DNA from: JBAWXE01 sp037144255
GTDB taxonomy: Bacteria; Bacteroidota; Bacteroidia; Chitinophagales; Chitinophagaceae
NCBI GenBank assembly: GCA_037144255.1
Contig: JBAWXE010000027.1
Location: 1-28,370 of the forward strand
Length of the DNA: 28,370 bases
Direction of reading: 5' to 3'
Below the pieces are notes generated by a model, which saw nothing but the letters and a program-made list of their open reading frames with translations, made no database searches and was not told where the DNA came from. Positions 16,114 through 25,233 of this stretch are shown here, in pieces (the first letter of the stretch is position 1; every line of letters begins with the position of its first letter). The position numbers and the translations under genes are program-made.

Positions 16114-16509
16114 ATGAAAAAAACTCATATAGCCATATTAGTACTCGTAGCCGCTGCAGTTTGTATAATTATAAGCATGTTTGGCGATTTTAGCACCTAT
16201 GAGACCTTTGCTTCTGCTTCTAAGCAACCAGGCAAGCCTTACCATATAATAGGTTTTCTGCAAAAGGATAAGAACATGACCTATGATCCTTTGGTAGATC
16301 CTAACCATTTTACTTTTTTTGTAAAAGATAAGGCAGGTAATGTACAGAAAGTGATATTTAACGGTGCGAAACCTACTGATATAGAAAAATCTGAACAGAT
16401 AGTAATGAAAGGATATATACAAGGAGATGCATTCCATTGTTCTGCAATACAAATGAAATGCCCATCTAAGTATAAAAAAGATCAGGTGGCAATAGGTACT
16501 ACCGGATAA
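16114..16509 (+). CDS. ccmE: cytochrome c maturation heme chaperone CcmE, CxxxY type
   Basis: Periplasmic heme chaperone that hands heme to the CcmF lyase. A 131-aa protein with one N-terminal membrane anchor (residues 5-23) and an OB-fold domain containing VIFNGAKPTDI and VMKGYIQGDAFHC, as in CcmE. The heme-attachment site, HxxxY in E. coli, reads CPSKY (Cys116 to Tyr120), the CxxxY form known from Desulfovibrio and archaeal Ccm systems. It begins an operon-like pair with ccmF, 75 nt downstream. The other ccm genes (A, B, C, G, H) are not in the window. Confidence 0.85.
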   Translation: MKKTHIAILVLVAAAVCIIISMFGDFSTYETFASASKQPGKPYHIIGFLQKDKNMTYDPLVDPNHFTFFVKDKAGNVQKVIFNGAKPTDIEKSEQIVMKGYIQGDAFHCSAIQMKCPSKYKKDQVAIGTTG

Positions 16510-16543
16510 TGTAGTAGAGAAAGTATAGTATTTGAATGACTCT

Positions 16544-16551
16544 TATGTTTG
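16544..16551 (+). promoter_or_regulatory. possible internal promoter of ccmF
   Basis: TATGTTTG in the 75-nt ccmE-ccmF gap matches TAnnTTTG, 33 nt before the ccmF ATG. No -33 TTG. It could give ccmF extra transcription beyond readthrough from ccmE. Confidence 0.35.
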
Positions 16552-16584
16552 TAACAGTCAGATTATAACCAACATAACGTATAA

Positions 16585-19068
16585 ATGGATACTCAATTCA
16601 TAGGAGAGCATTTAAGACCCGGGCACCTGGGTCATTTTTTTGTTATCACTTCTTTTGTAGCAGCACTTTTCAGTGCATTTAGTTACCTGAGTGCAACAAA
16701 TACTGAAAACAAGATCCATTCAAATAGTCGTTCATGGCTAGCTTTGGGGCGCAATGGCTTCATTATACACGCAGCTAGTGTATTTGGAATATTTGCTACC
16801 CTCTTCTATATCATATCCAATCACCTTTTTGAATATCATTATGCATGGGAACATTCTTCGCGTGCATTACCTACTAAATATCTACTATCCTGTTTTTGGG
16901 AAGGGCAGCAAGGTAGTTTTCTATTATGGACATTCTGGCATTGTGTACTGGGGCTTATAGTAATGTTCACATCTAAGAAACTGGAAAGTAGAGTAATGAC
17001 CATCATTGCTTTTGTTCAGATCTTTCTGGCTAGTATGTTATTAGGGTTCTATTTGGCACCAGAGATACAAATAGGCTCTACTCCATTCCAGCTATTGCGC
17101 CACCATATGCAGGGTGCACCCATATTTGCACAAGCTAATTATCTGAACTTCATCAAAGATGGTAATGGCCTGAATGTATTACTACAAAACTATTGGATGG
17201 TGATACATCCTCCTGTATTGTTCTTGGGTTTTGCATCTACACTTATCCCATTTGCTTATGCACTTGCAGCATTATGGAAAGGTGATTATCTACTATGGAT
17301 AAAGCCTACTATCAACTGGTCATTATTCTCAGGTGCAGTATTGGGTACCGGCATTATGATGGGTGGTGCCTGGGCATATGAATCTCTTACATTTGGAGGT
17401 TACTGGGCATGGGATCCTGTAGAAAATGCTTCCTTAGTTCCGTGGTTGGTATTAATAGGGGGCTTGCATACACTAATAGTATATAAAGCTACCGGGCGTT
17501 CATTTATTACTACCTGTATTTTATTGATACTTACCCATCTGCTTATATGGTATTCTACTTTCCTTACACGCACAGGTATTTTGGGCGATACTTCAGTACA
17601 TGCCTTTACTGGCGAGGGGAAATCACTCTATTGGCATCTGCTTATAGTTATTGGGGTATTGATAGTAGTGAGCATTGGAATACTTGCAAGGAAATGGAAA
17701 AAATTACCTCGTGTAAAAACTGAAGAGGATATTAGCTCTCGTGAGTTCTGGATGTTCATAGGTTCTATCATCTTGTTATTATCTGCCGGGCAGATCATCT
17801 TTGCTACTTCTCTGCCTGTATGGGCACCATTATACAAGTGGGTAACACACAAAGACATTGCCCCACCTGTAGATACTGTAGCCCGCTATAATAATATACA
17901 GGTATGGGTAGCTATCATTCTTGCTATATTATCAGCATCTACCTTATACATGCGCTTCAAGAAGAGCGAATGGAAAATGATACTTAGTAAAATTGGTGTA
18001 GCTGCTTTTATTGCATTAGTAGCATCATTAGTCATAGGTTATGCCCAGAAGATCAATATATGGCAATACTCACTATTATTATTTGCTGCCTGTTTTGCCA
18101 TAGTAGCAAATATATACTACGCTATAGCAGTAAAGAAAGTAGTATTGAAAAAAATGGGCGCATCTATTGCGCACTTAGGTTTTGCTATGATGTTATTAGG
18201 TATCCTGATCTCTTCATTTAAAAAAGAGGTGATCTCTTTTAACACCTTGGGTGTAACCATAGATTATGGTAAAAAGACTATGGAAGAGAATGCTAAGGAA
18301 AGTAGGGAGAACACATTATTATTCCTGAATACACCTGTAGTGATGGGTGATTATAATGTGACCTACAGAGGTGACTCTATTTCCGCTACAGATCCACGCA
18401 CTTTCTTCAAGGTACAATATGAGCGACGCGATTCTGCCACTAAAGAAATGAAAGAATCATTTGTATTATATCCCGATGCTTTTATTAATCCTAAAGGGCA
18501 ACAAGGCCTGATAGCCAATCCCGCTTCTAAACATTATTGGAATAAAGACATATTCACTTACGTAACTCAAGTACTGAACCCGAGTAAGAAAACTGATACA
18601 TCTACATACAGACCTTACACCATCAGAAAGGGGGACAGTGTATTCTTTAACAATGGTTATCTCGTATTCAGAGATTTCGAAACAAAGATCAATGATCCGC
18701 GTTATGAAGCTGTAAGTGGTGATGTAGCTGTTGCTGTTCAATTAGATGTATTTGATGGCAAAGGACTGCTGCGCACTCTAAAGCCTATCTATTTCATCCG
18801 TAATCAATACGAGAACTATATAGATGATACGTTGAAGGATATGGGTCTGTATGCACGCTTTGTAAAGGTGATACCTGATAAAAATGCAGTAGAGATCAGC
18901 ATTAAACAAACCAATCCTAAAGACGACTATATAGTACTGAAGGCTATGGTATTCCCTTTTATCAATATACTATGGCTTGGTACTATTGTTATGGTGCTGG
19001 GCTTCTTTATAAGTATATGGAATAGAATGACCAAAAAGGATAAGAATGAAGAACCTGCGAAGGTGTAA
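16585..19068 (+). CDS. ccmF: cytochrome c heme lyase subunit CcmF
   Basis: Large inner-membrane protein that joins heme from CcmE to apocytochrome c. The 827-aa protein has many membrane helices in its first 560 residues. The periplasmic tryptophan-rich WWD domain reads FGGYWAWDPVENASLVPWL at about residues 270-288. Conserved VIHPP (His208) and a second cluster with HTLIVYKATGRSF follow family expectations. A long soluble periplasmic region (about 565-785) precedes a last helix and a charged tail. It is longer than E. coli CcmF (about 650 aa) because of this soluble part. A terminator follows. Confidence 0.92.
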   Translation: MDTQFIGEHLRPGHLGHFFVITSFVAALFSAFSYLSATNTENKIHSNSRSWLALGRNGFIIHAASVFGIFATLFYIISNHLFEYHYAWEHSSRALPTKYLLSCFWEGQQGSFLLWTFWHCVLGLIVMFTSKKLESRVMTIIAFVQIFLASMLLGFYLAPEIQIGSTPFQLLRHHMQGAPIFAQANYLNFIKDGNGLNVLLQNYWMVIHPPVLFLGFASTLIPFAYALAALWKGDYLLWIKPTINWSLFSGAVLGTGIMMGGAWAYESLTFGGYWAWDPVENASLVPWLVLIGGLHTLIVYKATGRSFITTCILLILTHLLIWYSTFLTRTGILGDTSVHAFTGEGKSLYWHLLIVIGVLIVVSIGILARKWKKLPRVKTEEDISSREFWMFIGSIILLLSAGQIIFATSLPVWAPLYKWVTHKDIAPPVDTVARYNNIQVWVAIILAILSASTLYMRFKKSEWKMILSKIGVAAFIALVASLVIGYAQKINIWQYSLLLFAACFAIVANIYYAIAVKKVVLKKMGASIAHLGFAMMLLGILISSFKKEVISFNTLGVTIDYGKKTMEENAKESRENTLLFLNTPVVMGDYNVTYRGDSISATDPRTFFKVQYERRDSATKEMKESFVLYPDAFINPKGQQGLIANPASKHYWNKDIFTYVTQVLNPSKKTDTSTYRPYTIRKGDSVFFNNGYLVFRDFETKINDPRYEAVSGDVAVAVQLDVFDGKGLLRTLKPIYFIRNQYENYIDDTLKDMGLYARFVKVIPDKNAVEISIKQTNPKDDYIVLKAMVFPFINILWLGTIVMVLGFFISIWNRMTKKDKNEEPAKV

Positions 19069-19094
19069 AATTTACTATAAAAACTAATGAATAA

Positions 19095-19126
19095 GGGCTG
19101 TATACTTAAGGTATCAGCCCATTTTT
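19095..19126 (+). terminator. terminator of ccmF
   Basis: GGGCTG, a bulged T, ATAC, loop TTAAG, GTAT, CAGCCC, then ATTTTT: ten base pairs with one bulge. Confidence 0.75.
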
Positions 19127-19275
19127 AAATAAATAAAGATCTTTTAATAGGTGAATTTTAACATCATCTGTCATTCCATTTCAACTAGCATCCAACCCAA
19201 TATTTATACTTTCCTTATTGCAACAATATTCTTTTGCACCGCATAGCATAATAAAATTGGCTTGCCACAAGTGAA

Positions 19276-19306
19276 TTGAGAGTATTGGGCATAAATGATA
19301 GTTTTG
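19276..19306 (+). promoter_or_regulatory. orphan promoter leading into a terminator
   Basis: TTG (19276-19278), a 20-nt spacer and TAGTTTTG (19299-19306) make one of the best Bacteroidota promoter matches in the window, yet no plus-strand gene follows. The next feature is the hairpin at 19341. Confidence 0.4.
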
Positions 19307-19340
19307 TATTTATAAAAAATACGTTTTGCAAAAAAAAACA

Positions 19341-19372
19341 AAAAAGCCTTTAGCAAATGCTAAAGGCTTTTT
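19341..19372. terminator. bidirectional terminator downstream of the EGF-lipoprotein gene
   Basis: Perfect 15-bp inverted repeat AAAAAGCCTTTAGCA / TGCTAAAGGCTTTTT with a 2-nt centre (effective loop 4). On both strands it ends in T5. Confidence 0.85.
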
Positions 19373-19391
19373 CTTATAAAAAGTTGTTCAA

Positions 19392-19949
19392 TTATCTGTT
19401 CCAATGGGATGGTTGACCTGAATCCAGACCAAACTCATCTGTAAGATGTGTCATAGTATCAGTAACTCTGTAGTTAAGTACTATAGAACCAAAATCGTTG
19501 TAAGGCAAATTTTGGGAAATAACACCACTACCTACAATTGTCTTGCCATCCACAGTTTGTTCAGGAATAAAGAAGCTGTCCTTCTTTACGTAAGCGCTTA
19601 CTAAACCTTTTACTGAGTTACGGAAATTAACAATAAGAATATCTGTAATATTTGCACCATTCTTGATTGCTATGGTATAATTAGCAGTTGTAGATAAGGT
19701 ACCTGTTTCAAGTACGTGCCATACATAAGCAGTATCCGGAGGACCTGTAAATCTTGTCCTTGATACTTTCTCACATTGAGGACCTTCGTAACCAGCCTGA
19801 CATAAGCAAGCGCCTTGGCTACATACACCGCCATTTGAACATACTATAGCCTGACACTTGTCGTTATTACACGAAGTGTATGTTACAGCAGAAAATGCAC
19901 TTACAACAGCAACTGCAGATAAAATGATTGTTTTTAAACGGGATTTCAT
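19392..19949 (-). CDS. EGF-like domain lipoprotein
   Basis: A 185-aa envelope protein. Positively charged n-region and hydrophobic core (residues 1-22) end at YTSC with Cys27 followed by Asn-Asn, a relaxed Bacteroidota lipobox (Tyr at -3 is not canonical). Next comes an EGF-like module with six cysteines (Cys32, 37, 43, 48, 50, 59; core CSNGGVCSQGACLCQAGYEG). The remaining 120 residues look like an all-beta domain of no recognised family. Surface binding is plausible but unproven. ATG 19949 is chosen; extension to 19991 would run through the promoter. Confidence 0.75.
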   Translation of the reverse strand: MKSRLKTIILSAVAVVSAFSAVTYTSCNNDKCQAIVCSNGGVCSQGACLCQAGYEGPQCEKVSRTRFTGPPDTAYVWHVLETGTLSTTANYTIAIKNGANITDILIVNFRNSVKGLVSAYVKKDSFFIPEQTVDGKTIVGSGVISQNLPYNDFGSIVLNYRVTDTMTHLTDEFGLDSGQPSHWNR

Positions 19950-19973
19950 TAGCACGATATATTTTACAGAGCT

Positions 19974-20004
19974 TAAAGATAAAAGAAACAATTTTAAAAA
20001 CCAA
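19974..20004 (-). promoter_or_regulatory. promoter of the EGF-lipoprotein gene
   Basis: Minus-strand TTG (20004-20002), a 20-nt spacer, then TATCTTTA (19981-19974), one mismatch from the -7 consensus, 24 nt before the ATG. Confidence 0.5.
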
Positions 20005-20062
20005 CTGAACGTTAAATTTATGTAACAGAACAGCTTAAATACTCATATTATATTAGAATTGC

Positions 20063-20094
20063 ACTTATGTAGACAGTTACTCACTACATTAAGT
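20063..20094 (-). terminator. weak hairpin beyond the amidase gene
   Basis: Arms ACTTATGTAG (20063-20072) and CTACATTAAGT (20084-20094) pair with one bulged base around an 11-nt loop. There is no T run, so terminator function is doubtful. Confidence 0.3.
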
Positions 20095-20113
20095 TGGGAG
20101 CTGTCATATATAT

Positions 20114-20953
20114 TTATTTTTCAACGTCAGCTTTATAAGCACGTATACCTTTATATATAGCCATAGCTACTTCAGTTTGTCCTCTTTCTGAGTTCAAGTA
20201 GGTTTCCTCCTCAGGGTTATTAATAAAACCTATTTCAACTAGTACACCCGGCATTACACTTCCTGCCAATACTTCCAGACCTTTTTGCTTCACTCCCAAA
20301 TCGTGTCTGCCTTGTCTTGTAAATTGTTGTTGTATACGGGTTCCTAACGAAACACTACGAGTAAGGAATGCTTGAGAGTATTGTGCCACTATAATAGCTG
20401 TCTGAGGATCATTTTCATTAAGTATTCCAGGTTCATCAGCTACATTTTCGCCATATTCTCCTATTGCCTCTTCTTTCTGAGAATTACGGTGAAGACCCAA
20501 AACATAGGTTTCTACCCCTTGCATATGGGTTTCATGATGCCTTACCGTGTTATAGACCTTCTGTTTTACTTTTTTATGCCCTTTTTTAACTGTTTTATAC
20601 CCTTTAAATGTTTTTGTATATGTATATGCTGTAGAGTTAACATGCACAGAAATAAAGAGATCTGCATTTGACTTATTAGCAATTTCATGGCGCTCTACCA
20701 ATGAAGGATATTCATCAGAAGTACGTGTATAAATAACTTTTACGTCCTCCATACTGTCGCGGATGATCTGCCCTAAACGCAAAGCCACAGCCAATGTAAG
20801 GTTCTTTTCTTCAGATATTTGTCCTCTAGCACCTATATCATGTCCTCCATGACCGGCATCCACTACTATCTTAGATATCCTCTTCCCTCCGGCAAATAAA
20901 AGATAGGGTGTAAAACTTATAACAAATAATAAAAACAAGCGTTTAATACACAT
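20114..20953 (-). CDS. N-acetylmuramoyl-L-alanine amidase (Amidase_3)
   Basis: Zinc amidase that cuts the stem peptide from MurNAc in peptidoglycan, used in daughter-cell separation and wall turnover. The 279-aa protein has a signal peptide (about residues 1-21) and the AmiC-type catalytic domain. Zinc ligands are His35 in DAGHGG, Glu49 in EEKN and His104 in SVHVNS, with the catalytic glutamate Glu240 in VLVEIGF. A Lys-rich insert (about residues 110-135, with YKTVKKGHKKVKQKVY) lies after the third ligand, as in many Bacteroidota amidases. No SH3 or LysM binding domain. Divergent from the LptD-like gene, with interleaved promoters. Confidence 0.9.
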   Translation of the reverse strand: MCIKRLFLLFVISFTPYLLFAGGKRISKIVVDAGHGGHDIGARGQISEEKNLTLAVALRLGQIIRDSMEDVKVIYTRTSDEYPSLVERHEIANKSNADLFISVHVNSTAYTYTKTFKGYKTVKKGHKKVKQKVYNTVRHHETHMQGVETYVLGLHRNSQKEEAIGEYGENVADEPGILNENDPQTAIIVAQYSQAFLTRSVSLGTRIQQQFTRQGRHDLGVKQKGLEVLAGSVMPGVLVEIGFINNPEEETYLNSERGQTEVAMAIYKGIRAYKADVEK

Positions 20954-20975
20954 AATTCGTGTTTAACATTTAGGA

Positions 20976-21008
20976 TAAATATACAAATTCATAAACGTAC
21001 TAGGCAAA
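20976..21008 (-). promoter_or_regulatory. promoter of the amidase gene
   Basis: Minus-strand TTTG (21008-21005), a 21-nt spacer, then TATATTTA (20983-20976), one mismatch from consensus, 22 nt before the ATG. Confidence 0.45.
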
Positions 21009-21012
21009 TAAC

Positions 21013-21020
21013 TATTTTTG
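21013..21020 (+). promoter_or_regulatory. -7 box of the LptD-like gene
   Basis: TATTTTTG is a perfect -7 box ending 9 nt before the ATG at 21030, so the message would be nearly leaderless. It also rules out the in-frame TTG at 21018, which is part of the box. No -33 TTG. Confidence 0.4.
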
Positions 21021-21029
21021 CGCTTGTTA

Positions 21030-23708
21030 ATGAACAATTGCCGTAAAATTATCTCAAAAATCTCTTGGTTTCACTGCCTTACATATATAATGGCAGTGAT
21101 TTTTATATTCATCATAACTGACCATGCCAATGGCCAGAACTTAAATTCACGTCCTGCAACTGACAGTATCAGTCTATCTAAAGACAGTTTAACAAGAGAT
21201 ACCATTACTATAGATACAAGCAAACTCAGTAAAAGAAGGAAATTAGAGGATTCATTAGGTATCAAAATATCTAAAGATGCCTTACCATCAGTGGTAAATG
21301 CAGTAGCAAGCGATTCAGCAGTACTGAACATGAAAACAAATCTGTTTTATTTGTATGGATCTGCTAAGGTTACCTATGAAAACCTTGAATTGAATGCAGG
21401 CGAGATCACTTACGAACAGTCTTCAAATCTTATTACAGCAAAACCACTTTTTGACAGTTCAGGTACTGCCAAAGAAAAACCAACATTCAAACAAGGCAAG
21501 GAAACGTTCACTTACGATTCCATGCAATATAATTTTAAAAGTAAACGTGCCATAGTAAGGAATGCACATACTCAATATGGAGAAGGTTTTGTATTCAGTG
21601 ATCAGGTAAAAAGGAATCCGGACCAATCAATATTTGGATTAAGCAATCTTTACACCACATGTTCGTTAGATACACCACACTTTGGTATAAGAGCCAGAAG
21701 AATTAAAGTGATACCCAACCGTATCATCGCATCGGGCTCTGCAGATCTGGAAATAGAAGGCGTCCCTACTCCATTCTATTTACCATTTGGTTTATTTCCA
21801 ATTACAGAGTCTCAACGATCCGGATTTAGAATACCAGCATATACTCTTGAAGAAAGCAGGGGGCTAGGACTTACTAATGGAGGATACTATTTTTATTTAA
21901 ATGACCATGTAGATCTATTATTACTCAGCACCCTCTACTCAAAAGGAAGCTGGAGTGTAAATGGTACTAGTAACTATAAAAGTATATACCAATATAATGG
22001 TGCTCTTAGCTTTAGCTATGCATATACAAAAACAGGCGAAACATATGAGCCAGGTTCATCCATCACCAAAGACTTTATACTTAACTGGCGACATCAAACA
22101 GACCCAAAAGCTATGCCAGGTAGCAATTTCAACGCATCAGTACAATTGGGTACTTCTTCCTATTATTCTAATACCAGCTATAACGTAAACCAGATATTAC
22201 AGAACCAATACTCATCTAATATCAGCTATACAAAAAACTGGGTAGGTACACCATATACTTTAACGATAGCCGCGTTACATAGTCAAAATACACAAAGCCA
22301 TCAGATCAATGTGACCTTACCATCTATGAGTTTTTATGTAAATAACTTTAGCCCATTACGCAGAAAAAATGGAGTAGGTACTCCTAAGTGGTATGAGAAA
22401 ATTACCATGGGTTATAATTTCAGTGCACAAAATCAAACCTCCTTTTACGATAGTACATTCAGCTTTGGCAAATTGGGTTTAAAAGATTTTAAGAATGGCA
22501 TGAAACATTCTATTCCTATCAGTGCCAGTTATAATGTATTCCGATTCATCAATCTAAGTTTCTCTACTAACTATACTGAATATTGGCTTACAGAAAGACA
22601 TTATAAGTTCTATAATGACACTCAGAGTAAATTAGATACCACACAGCAGAATGGTTTTTATGCAGCCAGAGATTTCAATTCCAATGTAAGTATCAGTACA
22701 CGCATATATGGTATGCGTATGTTCAAAAAAGGAAAACTGGCCGGCATACGTCATGTAATGACACCAACGGTGGGAATGACCTATACACCAGACTTTGCAG
22801 CAACTCCATTCAACTACTATTACAGAACTAGACTTGATACTTCTCACAACTACAGCTATGTATCTCCTTACGAAAGCTCTGTAATTGGCCAACCAGGCTT
22901 AGGTCAGTATGGCAAGTTCAGTAGCAATATGAATTTTGGATTAGGTAATAATCTACAAATAAAAGTAAGGTCAAAGTCAACAGACACTGTAGGCTTAAAG
23001 AATATTACATTGATAGATGCCTTCAATATAAGTGGAGCATACAATCTTGCCGCCGACTCATTTAAGTTCAGCAATATCAGTATGAGTTTCCGTACAAATA
23101 TCCTGAACAAACTGAACCTAAGTGGTGGTGCAACATTTGATCCATATGCATTTGATTATAATACCGGCCAACGCTTGAAAGAAACCGTATGGGATCAAGG
23201 CAACTTTAGTCTTGGTCGATTCAGAGGTGCCAATTTAGCGCTGGGTGCAGGTTTCCGTTCACAGAAAAAAAATACGGATGCAAATAATACTGCTGCAAAA
23301 TCTGACGACTATTCTAGATTGATGCAAAACAATGGTTACAAAGATTATGTAGACTTTAATATTCCATGGGGTATTAGTTTTTCTTATTCTCTGAATCTGA
23401 GCAAACAATATTCTCCATATCAACATAACGATACATCGTTGGTTACTCAGAGTTTTATGTTCAATGGTGATTTCAATTTGACCCCACGTTGGAAAGTAGC
23501 ATTCAATAGCGGATATGATTTCATTAATCATCAATTGACACTTACCTCTTTCGATATATACAGAGACTTACATTGTTGGGAAATGCGAATGGGTGTTATC
23601 CCCTTTGGCCCCAGAAAGAGCTATAATTTCTCTCTGAATGTAAAAGCTTCGGTATTACAAGACCTAAAATTGCTTCGCAGACGTGATTATAGAGATGCAA
23701 CCAATTAA
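21030..23708 (+). CDS. LptD-like LPS-assembly outer-membrane protein
   Basis: An 892-aa protein whose signal-anchor region is at about residues 7-36 (ends ANGQ). An OstA/LptA-like beta-jellyroll segment is recognisable from LFYLYGSAKVTYENLELNAG (about residues 105-124) through IRARRIKVIPNRIIASGSAD and PTPFYLPFGLFPITESQRSG, wording typical of the Bacteroidota LptD-like family. A long C-terminal barrel of alternating strands follows, ending NFSLNVKASVLQDLKLLRRRDYRD. It should insert LPS or lipooligosaccharide into the outer leaflet, receiving it from periplasmic Lpt partners. Divergent from the wall amidase, a pairing that suits envelope growth. It lacks the two well-separated cysteine pairs of E. 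coli LptD. Confidence 0.85.
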   Translation: MNNCRKIISKISWFHCLTYIMAVIFIFIITDHANGQNLNSRPATDSISLSKDSLTRDTITIDTSKLSKRRKLEDSLGIKISKDALPSVVNAVASDSAVLNMKTNLFYLYGSAKVTYENLELNAGEITYEQSSNLITAKPLFDSSGTAKEKPTFKQGKETFTYDSMQYNFKSKRAIVRNAHTQYGEGFVFSDQVKRNPDQSIFGLSNLYTTCSLDTPHFGIRARRIKVIPNRIIASGSADLEIEGVPTPFYLPFGLFPITESQRSGFRIPAYTLEESRGLGLTNGGYYFYLNDHVDLLLLSTLYSKGSWSVNGTSNYKSIYQYNGALSFSYAYTKTGETYEPGSSITKDFILNWRHQTDPKAMPGSNFNASVQLGTSSYYSNTSYNVNQILQNQYSSNISYTKNWVGTPYTLTIAALHSQNTQSHQINVTLPSMSFYVNNFSPLRRKNGVGTPKWYEKITMGYNFSAQNQTSFYDSTFSFGKLGLKDFKNGMKHSIPISASYNVFRFINLSFSTNYTEYWLTERHYKFYNDTQSKLDTTQQNGFYAARDFNSNVSISTRIYGMRMFKKGKLAGIRHVMTPTVGMTYTPDFAATPFNYYYRTRLDTSHNYSYVSPYESSVIGQPGLGQYGKFSSNMNFGLGNNLQIKVRSKSTDTVGLKNITLIDAFNISGAYNLAADSFKFSNISMSFRTNILNKLNLSGGATFDPYAFDYNTGQRLKETVWDQGNFSLGRFRGANLALGAGFRSQKKNTDANNTAAKSDDYSRLMQNNGYKDYVDFNIPWGISFSYSLNLSKQYSPYQHNDTSLVTQSFMFNGDFNLTPRWKVAFNSGYDFINHQLTLTSFDIYRDLHCWEMRMGVIPFGPRKSYNFSLNVKASVLQDLKLLRRRDYRDATN

Positions 23709-23776
23709 TATTCGTAGCATACATCACAATAATCATTTATTTTATAATATGACATAGTGTTGATTACATTGCTACT

Positions 23777-23809
23777 TTGTACATTTACTCCTCATTTAAT
23801 TATTTTTGC
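23777..23809 (+). promoter_or_regulatory. promoter of the second E2 gene
   Basis: TTTG (23777-23780), a 21-nt spacer and TATTTTTG (23802-23809), a full match, 32 nt before the ATG. Confidence 0.6.
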
Positions 23810-23841
23810 ACAACAATTAGAACAATACAAAAACATTATAT

Positions 23842-25179
23842 ATGGCAATCGTTGATCTGGTAATGCCCAAAATGGGAGAAAGCATAATGGAGGCAACCAT
23901 TCTGAAATGGCACAAGAAACCGGGAGATACTGTGAAGATGGATGAGACCTTACTGGAAATTGCTACTGATAAAGTAGATAGCGAGGTGCCTTCTACTGCT
24001 GCAGGAACAGTAGTGGAAATATTGTTCAAAGAAAATGATGTAGTACCTGTTGGCACTATCATAGTACGAATAGACCAAGGCGGTGCTGCACAAGCTACAA
24101 CTCCTACTGTTGCTGCTGCGCCTACAGTAGCAGAAACAGCACAACCAGTACAAAGAGAAGCTGCACCTACATATACAGCTGCACCTACGGTAAGCCAGGA
24201 TGGAGGAAGTCGATTTTACTCTCCACTTGTACTAAATATTGCAGGTAAGGAAGGTATAGGAATGGCTGAATTAGAAAACATACCAGGTACTGGCAACGAA
24301 GGTCGTGTAACTAAAAAAGACATTCTGAATTATGTAGCCAATCGTGCTGCTGCTTCTCCAGTAGTAGCTGCTCCGGCACCACAACCTATTGCTCAAGCTC
24401 CTGCTGCACAAGTAAACCCTGTACCCCAACCGGTTGCTCCTGTAACACAAGCTCCAATAACTTACAATGGCAATGTAGAAATAGTAGAAATGGATCGTAT
24501 GCGCAAGCTCATTGCCGACCATATGGTGCGTAGTAAAGCTACTTCTCCACACGTTACCAGCTTTACAGAAGCTGATGTTACCAACATTGTAAAATGGAGA
24601 GAGAAAGTAAAAAGAGAATTCGAAAAACAATACTCTGAAAAAATCACTTTCACACCTATTTTCATTGAAGCTATAGTGAATTGCATTCGCCGATTCCCAA
24701 TGATCAATAGTAGTGTGGATGGTAATAATATTGTTATCAAAAAAGATATCAATATAGGTATGGCTACTGCATTACCAAGTGGCAATCTGATAGTACCTGT
24801 GATAAAAAATGCAGATACTAAAAACCTCTTAGGATTAACTAAGGATGTCAACAATTTAGCTGCAAGTGCACGTGGCAATAAACTAAAAGCAGATGATACG
24901 CAAGGTGGTACATTCACTATGACGAACGTTGGTACTTTTGGCAGTTTGATGGGAACGCCTATTATTAATCAACCTCAGGTAGCCATATTGGCTGTGGGTA
25001 GTATTAAAAAGCGTGCAGTAGTAATGGAAACAGATATGGGCGATGTGATAGCTATTCGCCATATGATGTACTTATCTCTCAGTTACGATCACCGTATAAT
25101 AGATGGTTCATTAGGTGCAAAATTCCTTACAGCAATAGCTAATGAATTAGAAGCATTCGATCCACAAAGGTCAATATAA
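23842..25179 (+). CDS. 2-oxoacid dehydrogenase E2, probably branched-chain type
   Basis: Acyltransferase core of a 2-oxoacid dehydrogenase complex. The 445-aa protein has one lipoyl domain (residues 1-78; lipoylated Lys44 in ATDKVDSEV), an Ala/Pro/Gln linker, a peripheral-subunit-binding domain (about 130-170; SPLVLNIAGKEGIGMAELE), a second linker and a catalytic domain with HRIIDG (His417, Asp421). Lipoyl motif and single lipoyl domain differ from odhB at 7302 and resemble the branched-chain 2-oxoacid E2 of Bacteroidota. Pyruvate cannot be excluded. The E1 and E3 genes are not here. Own promoter; shares a terminator with nhaA. Confidence 0.82.
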   Translation: MAIVDLVMPKMGESIMEATILKWHKKPGDTVKMDETLLEIATDKVDSEVPSTAAGTVVEILFKENDVVPVGTIIVRIDQGGAAQATTPTVAAAPTVAETAQPVQREAAPTYTAAPTVSQDGGSRFYSPLVLNIAGKEGIGMAELENIPGTGNEGRVTKKDILNYVANRAAASPVVAAPAPQPIAQAPAAQVNPVPQPVAPVTQAPITYNGNVEIVEMDRMRKLIADHMVRSKATSPHVTSFTEADVTNIVKWREKVKREFEKQYSEKITFTPIFIEAIVNCIRRFPMINSSVDGNNIVIKKDINIGMATALPSGNLIVPVIKNADTKNLLGLTKDVNNLAASARGNKLKADDTQGGTFTMTNVGTFGSLMGTPIINQPQVAILAVGSIKKRAVVMETDMGDVIAIRHMMYLSLSYDHRIIDGSLGAKFLTAIANELEAFDPQRSI

Positions 25180-25196
25180 TTGATACTCGATATTTA

Positions 25197-25233
25197 TAGA
25201 AAAAGCTTGCTGCAAAACAGCAAGCTTTTTCTA
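25197..25233. terminator. shared bidirectional terminator of the E2 and nhaA genes
   Basis: Perfect 16-bp inverted repeat TAGAAAAAGCTTGCTG / CAGCAAGCTTTTTCTA with a 5-nt loop. The nhaA stop codon (25233-25231) lies inside the outer end of the 3' arm. Confidence 0.85.

Larger units (their letters stand above)
19069..19391 (+). other. 323-bp intergenic region between ccmF and the EGF-lipoprotein gene
   Basis: Holds the ccmF terminator (19095-19126), a free-standing promoter-like motif (19276-19306) and a bidirectional terminator (19341-19372). Bases 19127-19275 show no convincing frame, repeat or RNA fold. Confidence 0.6.

Noticed and set aside
23842..25179. Assigning this E2 firmly to pyruvate dehydrogenase
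   Set aside because: Single lipoyl domain and motif wording favour a branched-chain type, and no E1 gene is adjacent to settle it.
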